Assembly: GCA_004555915.1 (NCBI GenBank)
Contig: SFJM01000006.1
Location: 25,135 to 89,134, forward strand
Direction: 5' to 3'
Origin: Clostridiales bacterium
GTDB taxonomy: Bacteria; Bacillota; Clostridia; Oscillospirales; Butyricicoccaceae
DNA: 64,000 bases
Shown: positions 8,598 through 16,590 of the stretch, in pieces
Numbering within the stretch: position 1 is the first letter of the stretch
Layout: each line of letters starts with the position of its first letter
Program-made: the position numbers and the translations under genes
The notes under the pieces: generated by a model
Database searches by the model: none
Told to the model about the DNA's origin: nothing
What the model saw: only the letters and a program-made list of their open reading frames with translations

Positions 8598-9827
8598 TTA
8601 CTTCTGTTCCGGCTTTGCGTCAGCCTGTTTGTCTTCCTTCTGCTCGCCGCGGTGGTCGCCGGTCAGGTTCTTCGGCTTGGAGGTATCCAGTGCGGCATTT
8701 TTCTTCAGGAAGCGCTTGCGGCGCAGGTTGCGGTAAGTAGACTGTCCATGGACAACGGCAAAATGTACCGGCTTGTTGAATACAAGGTCATATTCGCCCA
8801 CGAACTGTACCAGATCGCCGTTGAAATCCTTCTTGAAGCGGTACAGTCCGTACAGCGGGTTGTCCGGGGTCAGGTCGCCGGAAACGCCGCGGAAGTCATA
8901 AATGCGGCACTTCTTCTCCAGCGCCCACTGGATCATCATCCACTGCAGCAGGTAGTTCGGCATCAGCTTCCGCACATCAAATTCCTTGGTGCCGTTTGCG
9001 GATGCGCCATACAGGTACCATACCTTGTCACCGTAGTAAATGGCAAGGGTGCCTGCAATCGGCTTGTCCTCATAGAACGCCATGTACAGCCGGGCATTTT
9101 CCCCCATGGCATCCAGCATCTTGTTAAAGTAGCTTGCCGGACGGGTGACAAAGCCGTCACGCAGGCCGGTTTCCATCATCATCTTGGCGAAGAACGGCAT
9201 CATTTCCTTGCCTACCAGCTTGATTTTGACACCACGCTTGATTGCCTTGCGTACCTTGGTACGGGTATCGGTCTTAAAGTGCATGATGGCATCCTCACCC
9301 TGGGTGTCCTCCACGGTGATGTCAAAGGCCTCCCCCGGCTCCGCGGTGAAAATCTTCTTGCTGTTCATTTCGGATACATCCAGACGGAATACGAAATTCG
9401 GCTGGATGCCCTCAAAGTTTTTGCCGTCGCCGGTGGCATTCTTAAAGCCCAGATGCTCCAGCTCCGCAATGAATTCCTTATCCTCAATGGACACATCCGG
9501 GTCAATTTTGAGCACGTAGGAATGGTACTTCTTTGCCAGCTGGCGGGCACCGGCAATCAGCTGCTCCATGGTGGCACGGTCATGGGGGTCACAGACCGGG
9601 CCGCGGCAGCCGTACATCAGTGTCCAGGGCAGATGGGGCAGGTTGCGGATGAGCACCGCAAGGGAACCGCAGACTTTGCCGTCCTCGCCCCGCACCATGA
9701 TCGCTTCCCACTTCCAGTTGTCCTTCAGGTTTGCCCACTTCTTGGACTGTGCAAAATGGCCGAAGGGATGGCTTGCGTTAAATGCTTCATATTCAGCCAG
9801 TGTTTTGTCATTTACAAATTCAAACAT
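8598..9827 (-). CDS. FemAB/FemX-type peptidoglycan interpeptide-bridge aminoacyltransferase
   Basis: 409 residues from the ATG at 9827, which has AGGAGG upstream; the in-frame extension upstream has neither a site nor homology. Two GNAT-like halves are evident: HPFGHFAQSKKWANLK near the N-terminus and, in the second half, LYGASANGTKEFDVRKLMPN and YDFRGVSGDL, both typical of Fem ligases. A Lys-rich stretch (residues about 160-185) resembles the helical arm. Fem proteins transfer amino acids from aminoacyl-tRNA to the stem peptide of lipid II. Co-transcription with alanine racemase supports a cell-wall role. The C-terminus is a charged Lys/Glu/Gln tail. Confidence 0.87.
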   Translation of the reverse strand: MFEFVNDKTLAEYEAFNASHPFGHFAQSKKWANLKDNWKWEAIMVRGEDGKVCGSLAVLIRNLPHLPWTLMYGCRGPVCDPHDRATMEQLIAGARQLAKKYHSYVLKIDPDVSIEDKEFIAELEHLGFKNATGDGKNFEGIQPNFVFRLDVSEMNSKKIFTAEPGEAFDITVEDTQGEDAIMHFKTDTRTKVRKAIKRGVKIKLVGKEMMPFFAKMMMETGLRDGFVTRPASYFNKMLDAMGENARLYMAFYEDKPIAGTLAIYYGDKVWYLYGASANGTKEFDVRKLMPNYLLQWMMIQWALEKKCRIYDFRGVSGDLTPDNPLYGLYRFKKDFNGDLVQFVGEYDLVFNKPVHFAVVHGQSTYRNLRRKRFLKKNAALDTSKPKNLTGDHRGEQKEDKQADAKPEQK

Positions 9828-9934
9828 GTCTATCCTCCTGCTTGAAATCGAACAGATATGATATTTCTCTCTATTTCTTCTTATTATAACACCGGATTGC
9901 ATGGCAGTCTATGTATGTTCCGGCATGTTTTTTA

Positions 9935-9963
9935 ATTATATGCCTTTTTCCCGTCAGGAACAA
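9935..9963 (-). promoter_or_regulatory. Sigma-A-type promoter of the femX-alr-yaaO-holB-ricT operon
   Basis: On the minus strand TTGTTC (9958-9963), 17-bp spacer and TATAAT (9935-9940), about 110 bp upstream of the FemX start. It is the only good promoter seen before the five tightly packed genes. Terminators appear only after ricT. Confidence 0.65.
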
Positions 9964-9970
9964 GGTGCAA

Positions 9971-10054
9971 TCAACTGTTTTTCTGTGGCTTCCGGCAGCC
10001 TGCAGGGTGCACATTGACGGAAATTTTGAAGATCGCCCCGGGAACAGCTTTCAT
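9971..10054 (-). CDS. Possible 27-aa small ORF in the femX upstream region
   Basis: A 27-codon frame begins at 10054 with GGGGAGGG close upstream, and ends just before the femX promoter. It has no recognisable motif or hydrophobic stretch. Nothing else coding is evident in 9828-10358. The ribosome-binding site is the only support, so this may be chance. Confidence 0.15.
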   Translation of the reverse strand: MKAVPGAIFKISVNVHPAGCRKPQKNS

Positions 10055-10169
10055 TTTCCCTCCCCATTCTGTCCGCCTCGTGCCGGCCAGATCTGCATAA
10101 TGCGCTGCAGAATCGTTGTTTTTTTCTTTTTCCCTGCAAGTCCCCCAGCCATCCCCTGCAAAAATAGAC

Positions 10170-10225
10170 AAAAAAAGCTCCCTGTATTCCATAAAATACA
10201 GCAGACGGATGAAAACGCCCGGAGC
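10170..10225 (-). terminator. Terminator-like stem on the minus strand beneath the serC promoter
   Basis: Minus strand: GCTCC (10225-10221) pairs with GGAGC (10181-10177), enclosing an inner hairpin with 7-bp arms (10201-10195 with 10088-type complement at 10188-10182), followed by seven T. No gene clearly ends here, so it may end an antisense or leader transcript, or insulate the divergent promoters. Confidence 0.4.
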
Positions 10226-10228
10226 ATC

Positions 10229-10311
10229 TTGACAACGCCGCCCTGAATGCGATTTAATAGGGATATAACACATTTTAGTAATGTGAATCGCTAACAACGG
10301 GGGATTCCCGT
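10229..10311 (+). promoter_or_regulatory. serC promoter and structured leader
   Basis: TTGACA (10229-10234), an 18-bp spacer and TTTAAT (10253-10258) form a near-consensus promoter. The roughly 95-nt leader holds two perfect hairpins, CACATT/AATGTG (10269-10285) and ACGGG/CCCGT (10297-10311). GGGGA of the second could instead pair with TCCCC at 10325-10329. No T-run or known riboswitch core is visible, so the leader role is open. Confidence 0.5.
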
Positions 10312-10358
10312 ACCTACACCGGTTTCCCCGCATACTTTGAAAGGCAGGTACTATTCTC

Positions 10359-11441
10359 ATGTCCGATGGAAGAATTTACAACTTTTCGGCAGGTCCGTCC
10401 ATGATGCCGCTGCCGGTTCTGAAAAAAGCCGCAGCACAGATGCTTAACTATGAAGGCTCCGGCATGTCCGTCATGGAGATGAGTCACAGATCAAAATATT
10501 ATGATGATATCATCAACGGTGCACAGGATGTCCTGCGCCGCGTGATGAATATCCCGGATAACTATAAAATCCTGTTCATGCAGGGCGGCGCTACCATGCA
10601 GTTCTCCGCAATCCCGCTGAACCTGATGGTAACCGGCAAGGCTGACTATGCTGTTACCGGCAACTTCGCACGCAATGCCATGAAGGAAGCAAAGAAGTTC
10701 GGCACCGTACAGATTGCCGCAACCTCTGAGGCTGACAACTTCACCTGGGTTCCGACACAGGAGCAGCTGACCCTGGACCCCACCGCAGATTACTTCTACT
10801 TCTGCGCAAACAACACCATCTTCGGTACCGAATGGCATTATGACCCGAATGCGGGCGATGTGCCGGTTGTTGCCGACATGTCCTCCAACATCCTGTCCAA
10901 GCCGGTTGACATCTCCAAGTACGGCCTGATTTATGCCGGTGCACAGAAGAACATGGGCCCGGCAGGCATGGCCGTTGTCATCATCCGTGAGGACCTGATG
11001 GGCCATTACCGTGAAAACATGCCGGTACTGCTGGACTACGCACTGACCTCCAGCAAGAACAGCATGTACAACACGCCTCCTACGTACTCCATCTACATGA
11101 TGAAGCTGGTAGCTGAGTGGGTTGAAGAAATGGGCGGCGTGGAAGCCATGGCAAAGCTGGCTGACAAGCGCAGCTCCATGCTGTATGACTACCTGGATTC
11201 CTCCAAAATGTTCAAGGGTGCGGCACAGAAGGAGTCCCGTTCCCGCATGAATGTCACCTTCCGCACCGGCGATGAAGAGCTGGATAAGAAGTTCATCAAG
11301 GAGTCCATCGAGGCTGGCATGACCAACCTGAAGGGCCATCGCCTGGTTGGCGGCATGCGTGCCTCCATCTACAATGCAATGCCGATTGAAGGTGTTGCAT
11401 ACCTCATCGACTTCATGCAGAAGTTCGAGAAGAACAACTAA
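10359..11441 (+). CDS. serC: Phosphoserine aminotransferase
   Basis: 360 residues, full length. The family start YNFSAGPSMMP, the MEMSHRSK substrate-binding segment, FMQGGATMQF and the PLP-lysine motif YAGAQKNMGPAG are all present. It converts 3-phosphohydroxypyruvate and glutamate to phosphoserine. serA follows on the same strand after 77 bp, with a stable hairpin between them, so two steps of serine synthesis are encoded together; serB is not here. The start at 10359 has AAAGGCAGG upstream. Alternative specificity for 3-hydroxy-4-phosphohydroxythreonine (B6 synthesis) occurs in the family. Confidence 0.95.
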   Translation: MSDGRIYNFSAGPSMMPLPVLKKAAAQMLNYEGSGMSVMEMSHRSKYYDDIINGAQDVLRRVMNIPDNYKILFMQGGATMQFSAIPLNLMVTGKADYAVTGNFARNAMKEAKKFGTVQIAATSEADNFTWVPTQEQLTLDPTADYFYFCANNTIFGTEWHYDPNAGDVPVVADMSSNILSKPVDISKYGLIYAGAQKNMGPAGMAVVIIREDLMGHYRENMPVLLDYALTSSKNSMYNTPPTYSIYMMKLVAEWVEEMGGVEAMAKLADKRSSMLYDYLDSSKMFKGAAQKESRSRMNVTFRTGDEELDKKFIKESIEAGMTNLKGHRLVGGMRASIYNAMPIEGVAYLIDFMQKFEKNN

Positions 11442-11462
11442 GTCTTACGTCTGTTGAAATAT

Positions 11463-11492
11463 CCGCCGCATGCCACTCCGGTGGTGCGGCGG
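11463..11492 (+). promoter_or_regulatory. Intercistronic hairpin between serC and serA
   Basis: CCGCCGCA (11463-11470) pairs perfectly with TGCGGCGG (11485-11492), and an inner CCAC/GTGG extends the stem. Only a weak T-run follows, so it looks more like a processing or stabilising element, or a partial terminator lowering serA expression, than a full terminator. Confidence 0.5.
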
Positions 11493-11518
11493 TATTCCTT
11501 GAAGGGAGAATGATACCA

Positions 11519-12685
11519 ATGTATCAGGTAAAACTGTTTAATAAGATTTCCAATGCGGGCCTCAGCCTGCTCAAGCCGGAAGCATATACCTGCTCGGAGG
11601 ATTTTGAGAATTATGATGCAATCATGGTGCGTTCCGCCAAGCTGCATGATCTGGAATTCCCGAAGAATCTGAAGTGCATCGCACGTGCAGGTGCCGGTGT
11701 CAACAATATCCCGCTGGATAAGTGCACCGAAAACGGCATTGTTGTATTCAATACCCCGGGTGCCAACGCAAATGCCGTAAAGGAACTGGTTCTGTGTGCC
11801 CTGCTGCTGTCCTCCCGTAACATCGTAGGCGGCGCGAACTGGGTCAAGACGCTGGCAGGCAACGGCGACAAGATCGGTGCCATGGCTGAAAAGGGCAAGT
11901 CCAATTTTGCCGGTCCGGAAATTGCCGGCAAGACCCTGGGTGTCATCGGTCTGGGTGCTATCGGTGTCCGTGTTGCCAATGCCGCTCTGGCACTGGGCAT
12001 GGAGGTTATTGGCTATGACCCGTACCTGTCTGTCAATGCCGCTCTGCAGATTCAGCGCGGCGTGCGTTATACCGCTGACCTGAATGAAATCTTTGCGAAC
12101 TCTGACTATATCACCGTACACGTTCCGCTGATGGATTCCACCCGCGGCATTGTCAGCCGTGAAGGCATTGCCATGATGAAGGATGGCGTCCGCATCCTGA
12201 ACTTTGCCCGTGACGGCCTGTGCGATGAGGATGCTGTCATTGAAGGCCTGGAATCCGGCAAGATTGCATGCTACTGCTGCGACTTCGCTTCCGAGAGAAT
12301 GCTGGCTCAGCCGAATGCCCTGTGCCTGCCGCATCTGGGCGCTTCCACTCCGGAGAGTGAGGACAACTGTGCAAGAATGGCAGCAGAGGAAATGATGGAA
12401 TACCTGGAAAAGGGTACCATCCGCAACTCGGTGAACTTCCCGAACCTGAAGGTGCCGCGTGAAGCAGACATCCGTATCTGCATCATGCACCGCAACATCC
12501 CGAACCTGATTGCCAAGCTGTCCACCGTCCTGTCCGACAGAGGCATCAACATCGAGAACATGGGCAGCCGTCCGCGCGGCGAGGTTGCCTACACCATCAT
12601 GGAAACCAATGATGAGCTGTCCGATGAGACCAAGGCTGCCCTGCAGGCAGTTGAAGGCGTTATCTCCTTCCGTGTCATTGAGTAA
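11519..12685 (+). CDS. serA: D-3-phosphoglycerate dehydrogenase with C-terminal ACT domain
   Basis: 388 residues from the ATG at 11519; GGGAG lies ten bases upstream, whereas an ATG three codons earlier is too close to it. Rossmann NAD site GLGAIGVRVANAAL, catalytic histidine segment CLPHLGASTPES, and a C-terminal ACT domain beginning near RICIMHRNIPNLIAKLS. It oxidises 3-phosphoglycerate in the first step of serine synthesis, and the ACT domain is the usual site of serine feedback. It lacks the extra ASB domain of long SerA enzymes. A strong terminator follows. Confidence 0.94.
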   Translation: MYQVKLFNKISNAGLSLLKPEAYTCSEDFENYDAIMVRSAKLHDLEFPKNLKCIARAGAGVNNIPLDKCTENGIVVFNTPGANANAVKELVLCALLLSSRNIVGGANWVKTLAGNGDKIGAMAEKGKSNFAGPEIAGKTLGVIGLGAIGVRVANAALALGMEVIGYDPYLSVNAALQIQRGVRYTADLNEIFANSDYITVHVPLMDSTRGIVSREGIAMMKDGVRILNFARDGLCDEDAVIEGLESGKIACYCCDFASERMLAQPNALCLPHLGASTPESEDNCARMAAEEMMEYLEKGTIRNSVNFPNLKVPREADIRICIMHRNIPNLIAKLSTVLSDRGINIENMGSRPRGEVAYTIMETNDELSDETKAALQAVEGVISFRVIE

Positions 12686-12703
12686 TTAAAATCGGATATA
12701 CTG

Positions 12704-12735
12704 AAGCCCCGGATTGAAGCATCCGGGGCTTTTTT
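12704..12735 (+). terminator. Terminator of serCA
   Basis: Perfect 11-bp stem AAGCCCCGGAT/ATCCGGGGCTT with a 6-base loop and T-run, 18 bp after the serA stop. Confidence 0.92.
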
Positions 12736-12824
12736 GTGTGTGCGGGAGGAGCTCTCGAAGCAAGGAGGCTTTTGACCGTATCATTTCATAGAACTCTCAG
12801 CTGGTACGGAAAACGGGTTACTCC

Positions 12825-12986
12825 AAAGCCTCCCTCAGAGGAGGGAGGTGGCATTTGCGTCAGCAAATGACGGAGGGAGTTGAAAAAGTAAATCTTTTCC
12901 GCTCAGATACCATTTGACAGTGAGATTTGCTCTTACTAACTCCCTCAGTCGCCTGCGGCGACAGCTCCCTCCAAGAGGGAGCCTTT
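12825..12986. repeat. Interspersed palindromic repeat, inverted pair (copies A and B)
   Basis: Copy A (12825-12881) starts AAAGCCTCCCTCAGAGG and ends GACGGAGGGAGTT. Copy B (12938-12986) is the inverted form, AACTCCCTCAGTCGCC to GGGAGCCTTT. Each copy has an outer CTCCCTC/GAGGGAG stem and an inner hairpin. They flank a 56-bp non-coding spacer. The same arrangement recurs at 17914-18074 and 62213-62376, with one single copy at 49112. It lies between convergent serA and the GntR gene. The rest of 12686-13114 holds no gene. Confidence 0.85.
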
Positions 12987-13114
12987 GAAGCAAGCCTTTT
13001 CATTTACCATCTGAGATATCATGCACATCTTTTCCCTCCAAAAAGAGAGCACCCCGCACAGCACCAGGGCCATGCGGGGCTTGTAGAGACAGGAGAAATA
13101 TCATCAGGAGATAT

Positions 13115-13840
13115 TTACTTTTCCCGGATACGGGTAATGGAGAAATTGAAAATCTCACTGCGCAGATAATCCACGGTGTACAGCACCGGATTGCCGCGGG
13201 AGTCAAAATGCTGCTGTTCCATGCCAAGAATCTGCATGTTTTCGCCGCTGCGCAACTGCATGGCCAGCGGGTCATCCTCTGACGGGATTACCACCCTTGC
13301 GGAGGAACGGCTGACAAAGATGCCCTTGCGGCGTTCAAAATAGGAGAACAGGGAATCCGGCATATGCAGCGGGTCCAGCTCATCGGCAAGGTATACCGGC
13401 ATGTAATGCATGCTGCAGCAGATGGGCTCCCCGCTCTTGGTATAGCGGGTACGGTTGACATAGAATACATTGATGCCATGCTTGACGCCCAGTGCGGAGG
13501 CAACCTCCTGGCTCGGGATGGTCAGGCCGGTGGTATAGCTGCTGCGGCCTTCCGAAATACCTGCCTGACGGATCATCTCGCTGATGGAGCACAGACGGGT
13601 CAGGTCATTTTCCGTCTTGGCGGAAACCTCCATGAGGAATGTGCCAACGCCATGCTTGGAATAAATGATGCCTTCCCTGCGGAGCAGCTCCAGCGCTGCG
13701 CGCCAGGTCTCGCGGCTGACGCCGAACTGCTGTGCCATTTTGGTTTCCGACGGCAGGCGTTCACCGGCCTGATAAATACCCTCACGGCACATCATCATAA
13801 ATTCTTCCTTCGCTCTGAGTGATGAGGACATGCGTTTCAT
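13115..13840 (-). CDS. GntR family regulator, HutC subfamily (UTRA ligand domain)
   Basis: 241 residues. The N-terminal winged helix covers about 1-70, with the signature segments GERLPSETKMAQQFGVSRET and IYSKHGVGTFL. A UTRA ligand-binding domain follows at about 85-235, including NVFYVNRTRYTKSGEPIC and VLYTVDYLRSEIFNFSITR. Such regulators answer to sugars or other small metabolites. Start 13840 has GGGAGGGATGG upstream. The promoter is at 13949-13977, and ACAAC-N5-GTTGT palindromes are farther upstream, between it and ybaK. No transport or catabolic operon is adjacent, so its targets are unknown. Confidence 0.9.
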   Translation of the reverse strand: MKRMSSSLRAKEEFMMMCREGIYQAGERLPSETKMAQQFGVSRETWRAALELLRREGIIYSKHGVGTFLMEVSAKTENDLTRLCSISEMIRQAGISEGRSSYTTGLTIPSQEVASALGVKHGINVFYVNRTRYTKSGEPICCSMHYMPVYLADELDPLHMPDSLFSYFERRKGIFVSRSSARVVIPSEDDPLAMQLRSGENMQILGMEQQHFDSRGNPVLYTVDYLRSEIFNFSITRIREK

Positions 13841-13948
13841 TTTTCCATCCCTCCCGGTTGTTTATACCTTTCTTTTTGTTGTATATACATCCTTGCTGTT
13901 GTTGTATGCAATTGGTTTGCAGTTGTCTGTCTTCCTTTTGTTATTGTT

Positions 13949-13977
13949 AGTATACTCTTTCGCATGTGGAATGTAAA
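13949..13977 (-). promoter_or_regulatory. Promoter of the GntR-family gene
   Basis: Minus strand TTTACA (13972-13977), 17-bp spacer and TATACT (13949-13954). An A-rich leader of about 100 nt follows before the start codon. Confidence 0.65.
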
Positions 13978-13996
13978 TTCGCAGTTTATACAAAAC

Positions 13997-14189
13997 GCGG
14001 GCACGTGCACATTACAACTTATACAATACTGTGCACGTGCCCGCAAGCATTTTGCGTGCACTTTCCATTTCCATGCACAGTGCACACGTTCTGTCCTCCG
14101 GCAGGATTTTCTCTTTCGTTTTTCCAGACAACAACGTACCGTTGTAAGCCCCGGTTGTATGCCAAAACCAGACAACAACATATTGTTGT
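13997..14189. promoter_or_regulatory. Cluster of dyad symmetries between the GntR gene and ybaK
   Basis: Four dyads lie in a 463-bp non-coding gap: perfect 14-bp arms GCGGGCACGTGCAC at 13997-14010 and complement at 14031-14044; CGTGCACT/AGTGCAC arms at about 14055-14088; and two copies of ACAAC-N5-GTTGT at 14131-14145 and 14175-14189. The last two have centres 44 bp apart, about four helical turns, typical of paired operators for a dimeric regulator such as the neighbouring GntR protein. Confidence 0.5.
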
Positions 14190-14235
14190 AAAACCTCTTT
14201 TGCCACTGCCCTCCTGCCCGCCGGGCAAATCTGTG

Positions 14236-14264
14236 TTTCAAATTTTGGCGTGTTAGTGTATAAT
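14236..14264 (+). promoter_or_regulatory. Promoter of ybaK
   Basis: TTTCAA (14236-14241), 17-bp spacer and consensus TATAAT (14259-14264), 40 bp before the ybaK start. Confidence 0.55.
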
Positions 14265-14303
14265 ATCCCTGTAGCAACCATCAAATAGCAGGAGGCCTGA
14301 TTT

Positions 14304-14786
14304 ATGGCAGAAATCAAAACCAATGCCATGCGCATTCTGGATCGAAAAAAGATCCCCTATCAGCATTATTCCTATCAGACCGATGGCGAGCATGTGGACG
14401 GCATTACCGTTGCCACAGCCATCGGCCAGCCGCTGGAGCGGGTGTATAAAACACTGGTTACCGTGGGCAAGTCCGGCGGGCATTATGTCTTTGTCATCCC
14501 GGTGGCAGCGGAGCTTGACCTGAAGAAGGCTGCGAAGGCTGTGGGGGAAAAATCCGTGCAGATGATCCATGTCCGGGAAATCAACCAGCTGACCGGTTAT
14601 ATCCGCGGCGGCTGCAGCCCCATCGGCATGAAAAAGCAGTTTCCTACCGTGCTCAGTGATTCCGCAAAGGAGCTGTCCTCTGTGATTATCTCCGGCGGCA
14701 GGATCGGCTTTCAGATTGACCTGAAGCCGGAGGATCTGCTGCAGCTCATCCGGGGGAAATTCGGTGATATTGAGGTAACCGATTAA
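14304..14786 (+). CDS. ybaK: Cys-tRNA(Pro) deacylase, YbaK/EbsC family
   Basis: 160 residues, normal length. Family signatures include an early KTNAMRILD start, VYKTLVTV, the HYVFVIPV strand and the GGCSPIGMKKQFPTV loop with the catalytic lysine region. The enzyme hydrolyses cysteine wrongly attached to tRNA-Pro, a translation proofreading step in the cytoplasm. GGAGG stands before the ATG. It is monocistronic, between its own promoter and a terminator shared with the convergent carboxypeptidase gene. Confidence 0.92.
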   Translation: MAEIKTNAMRILDRKKIPYQHYSYQTDGEHVDGITVATAIGQPLERVYKTLVTVGKSGGHYVFVIPVAAELDLKKAAKAVGEKSVQMIHVREINQLTGYIRGGCSPIGMKKQFPTVLSDSAKELSSVIISGGRIGFQIDLKPEDLLQLIRGKFGDIEVTD

Positions 14787-14787
14787 A

Positions 14788-14816
14788 AAAAGCCTCCCTC
14801 TGCCGAGGGAGACTTT
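14788..14816. terminator. Bidirectional terminator between ybaK and the carboxypeptidase gene
   Basis: AAAGCCTCCCTC pairs with GAGGGAGACTTT around TGCC, with A/T runs on both sides. The stem sequence resembles the outer arms of the interspersed repeats. Confidence 0.75.
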
Positions 14817-14817
14817 C

Positions 14818-16152
14818 TCATCTTCTCTTTTGCATCTGTCTTTGTCTGCGGTTCCGGATCTGGCGGTACAGTCCCAGCAGGAACAGCAGCACCAGCAGGA
14901 GGACAACGGCACCGATGACAACGGCAGCTGCCATGATAATGTCCCGTACCGGTTCGGGCAGGCGCTGAAAGGATGCTGTCAGCCGGTGCAGCATGCCACT
15001 GTTTTCCGGTGTCTCTGCTGCTGTCTGCCTGGACGGGACAATCCCCTGCTTCAGCTCTACCTGGATGGAAAGCAATGGCTGCGTGCCATCCCGTCCGGTT
15101 TCCTTCTGGTAGGCAGCCCGGCTGTCTTCTGCAACGGTTACCTGCAGCAGGTTCTGTTCCGCGTCACAGGTATAGGCCAGGTTTTCCGCCGTCATGCCCT
15201 TGGGCAGACGGATGGTGAAATCCTCCAGTGCATCGGTATCCAGCCGGACATCCGCCTGCTTTGCCGCATCCTTTGCCTGCTTCTGATAGCTTTCCGCTGT
15301 CACGGTAAGTTTGGGATACTGTGCCTCGGCATAATTGAGCAGCGCCGTGGTTTCCGTAAAAATACCGTTCTTTACAGGACAGTTCAGCAGGGTTACAATA
15401 ACATTGGAACCATCCTTTGTTTTTGCGCATGCCACAAAGGTATTATGGGCATTGGTTGTCCAGCCGGTCTTTGCGGCATACACACGGGCATCATAGGTCT
15501 GCTTGCTCTGGTCAAACATATCCACCTTGGTATAAATCTGCCACCCTGCCTGAATGACATTATCCGCCGGCAGGGTATAGGAGGTAGCACCGGAATATTT
15601 GGCAAATTCCGGATACTGGTTCGCCGCACGGGTAATCAAAGCCAGATCCTGTGCACAGGTGTAATGTCCATCCGCATCCAGACCATTGGGATTGGCAAAA
15701 TGGGTATGGATACAGCCCAGCTCTTCTGCCTTGGCATTCATCATGGCAACGAAATTGTCTACCGAACCGCCCACCGCTGCTGCCAGAATATTGGCGGCAT
15801 CATTGGCGGAATACACCAGCATGCAGTACATCAGCTCATCTATGGTCAGCTGTTCCCCGGCTTCAAACCCCACACGGGTGGATTGCAGGTCTACCGTTGC
15901 CAGCGCTTCTGCCGTGGCAGTGGTCGTTGCGGTCATGTCACCATGCTCCAGTGCAACCAGTGCGGTCATCGTCTTGGTGACCGAAGCCATGGGCAATTCC
16001 TGCTGTGCATTTTTTTCATACAAAATCTCACCGGTATCCGCGTCCATGACACAGGCACTCTGTGATGTAAGCTCCGGTGCTGCCGCCTGTGCCGGAATAC
16101 TGCCGCACAACAGCAGCAATGCCATCAGGCAGGCAATCCACTTCTTTCCCAT
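14818..16152 (-). CDS. D-alanyl-D-alanine carboxypeptidase (DacF-like low-molecular-weight PBP)
   Basis: 444 residues. The N-terminal signal peptide is hydrophobic at 7-17, with a cut after AQA likely. Active-site motifs are SVTK (S57-K60), SAN (near 115) and KTG (in YAAKTGWT, near 230). The C-terminal beta domain is followed by a membrane segment at about 405-428 and a basic tail, so the enzyme faces outside, anchored at its C-terminus. It trims the terminal D-Ala from peptidoglycan stem peptides. DacF-type proteins often act in sporulation, but nothing here fixes that. It converges with ybaK. Confidence 0.92.
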   Translation of the reverse strand: MGKKWIACLMALLLLCGSIPAQAAAPELTSQSACVMDADTGEILYEKNAQQELPMASVTKTMTALVALEHGDMTATTTATAEALATVDLQSTRVGFEAGEQLTIDELMYCMLVYSANDAANILAAAVGGSVDNFVAMMNAKAEELGCIHTHFANPNGLDADGHYTCAQDLALITRAANQYPEFAKYSGATSYTLPADNVIQAGWQIYTKVDMFDQSKQTYDARVYAAKTGWTTNAHNTFVACAKTKDGSNVIVTLLNCPVKNGIFTETTALLNYAEAQYPKLTVTAESYQKQAKDAAKQADVRLDTDALEDFTIRLPKGMTAENLAYTCDAEQNLLQVTVAEDSRAAYQKETGRDGTQPLLSIQVELKQGIVPSRQTAAETPENSGMLHRLTASFQRLPEPVRDIIMAAAVVIGAVVLLLVLLFLLGLYRQIRNRRQRQMQKRR

Positions 16153-16286
16153 TTTACCTTACTTCCTGTCTTCGTTTCATTTTTTTGCCCTTCGACAAAA
16201 CTCTATGTATTACTATACACGATAGCCTGCCAAATAACAACCTCAGTGGTCAAATTCTGTTATTTTTTTCAAAGGAGCCATTACTT

Positions 16287-16562
16287 ATGCATTTGCTATT
16301 CTATTGGCTGGTTGCCATCAATAGTATCGCCGTTATCGTCACCATATGGGATAAGCTGGCTGCCATGCATGGCGCGTGGCGTGTGCCGGAAAAAACACTT
16401 TTCCTGCTCTGCGTTCTGGGCGGCTGTCCGGGCATGTATCTGACCATGCAGATCATCCGGCATAAAACCCTGCACAAGCGGTTTATGATCGGCATCCCAC
16501 TGATTTTCCTTGCACAGCTTGCCATCTGCTTTGCTTTCAACCATTTTATTCTTCCACACTGA
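16287..16562 (+). CDS. DUF1294 small membrane protein
   Basis: 91 residues from the ATG at 16287, preceded by AAAGGAG; the longer frame upstream has no site. It is mostly hydrophobic, with an N-terminal membrane helix (about 2-20), the conserved family stretch WRVPEKTLFLLCVLGGCPGM, RHKTLHKRF and a last helix (about 68-86). This is the DUF1294 family, whose function is unknown. pyrC follows after 28 bp, probably by chance of co-transcription. Confidence 0.85.
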   Translation: MHLLFYWLVAINSIAVIVTIWDKLAAMHGAWRVPEKTLFLLCVLGGCPGMYLTMQIIRHKTLHKRFMIGIPLIFLAQLAICFAFNHFILPH

Positions 16563-16590
16563 CACAAAGAACCCCAAGGAGGATTTTTTT

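Noticed and set aside
10264..10358. serC leader as T-box or SAM-type riboswitch
   Set aside because: No T-box bulge or anti-terminator consensus, no kink-turn, and no terminator before the start codon.
13837..14277. 146-codon minus-strand frame upstream of the GntR gene
   Set aside because: Crosses the promoter and dyads, has a random-looking basic composition, and no ribosome-binding site.
14830..16225. Long plus-strand frames opposite the carboxypeptidase
   Set aside because: Antisense to a gene with all three penicillin-binding motifs; no evidence for expression.
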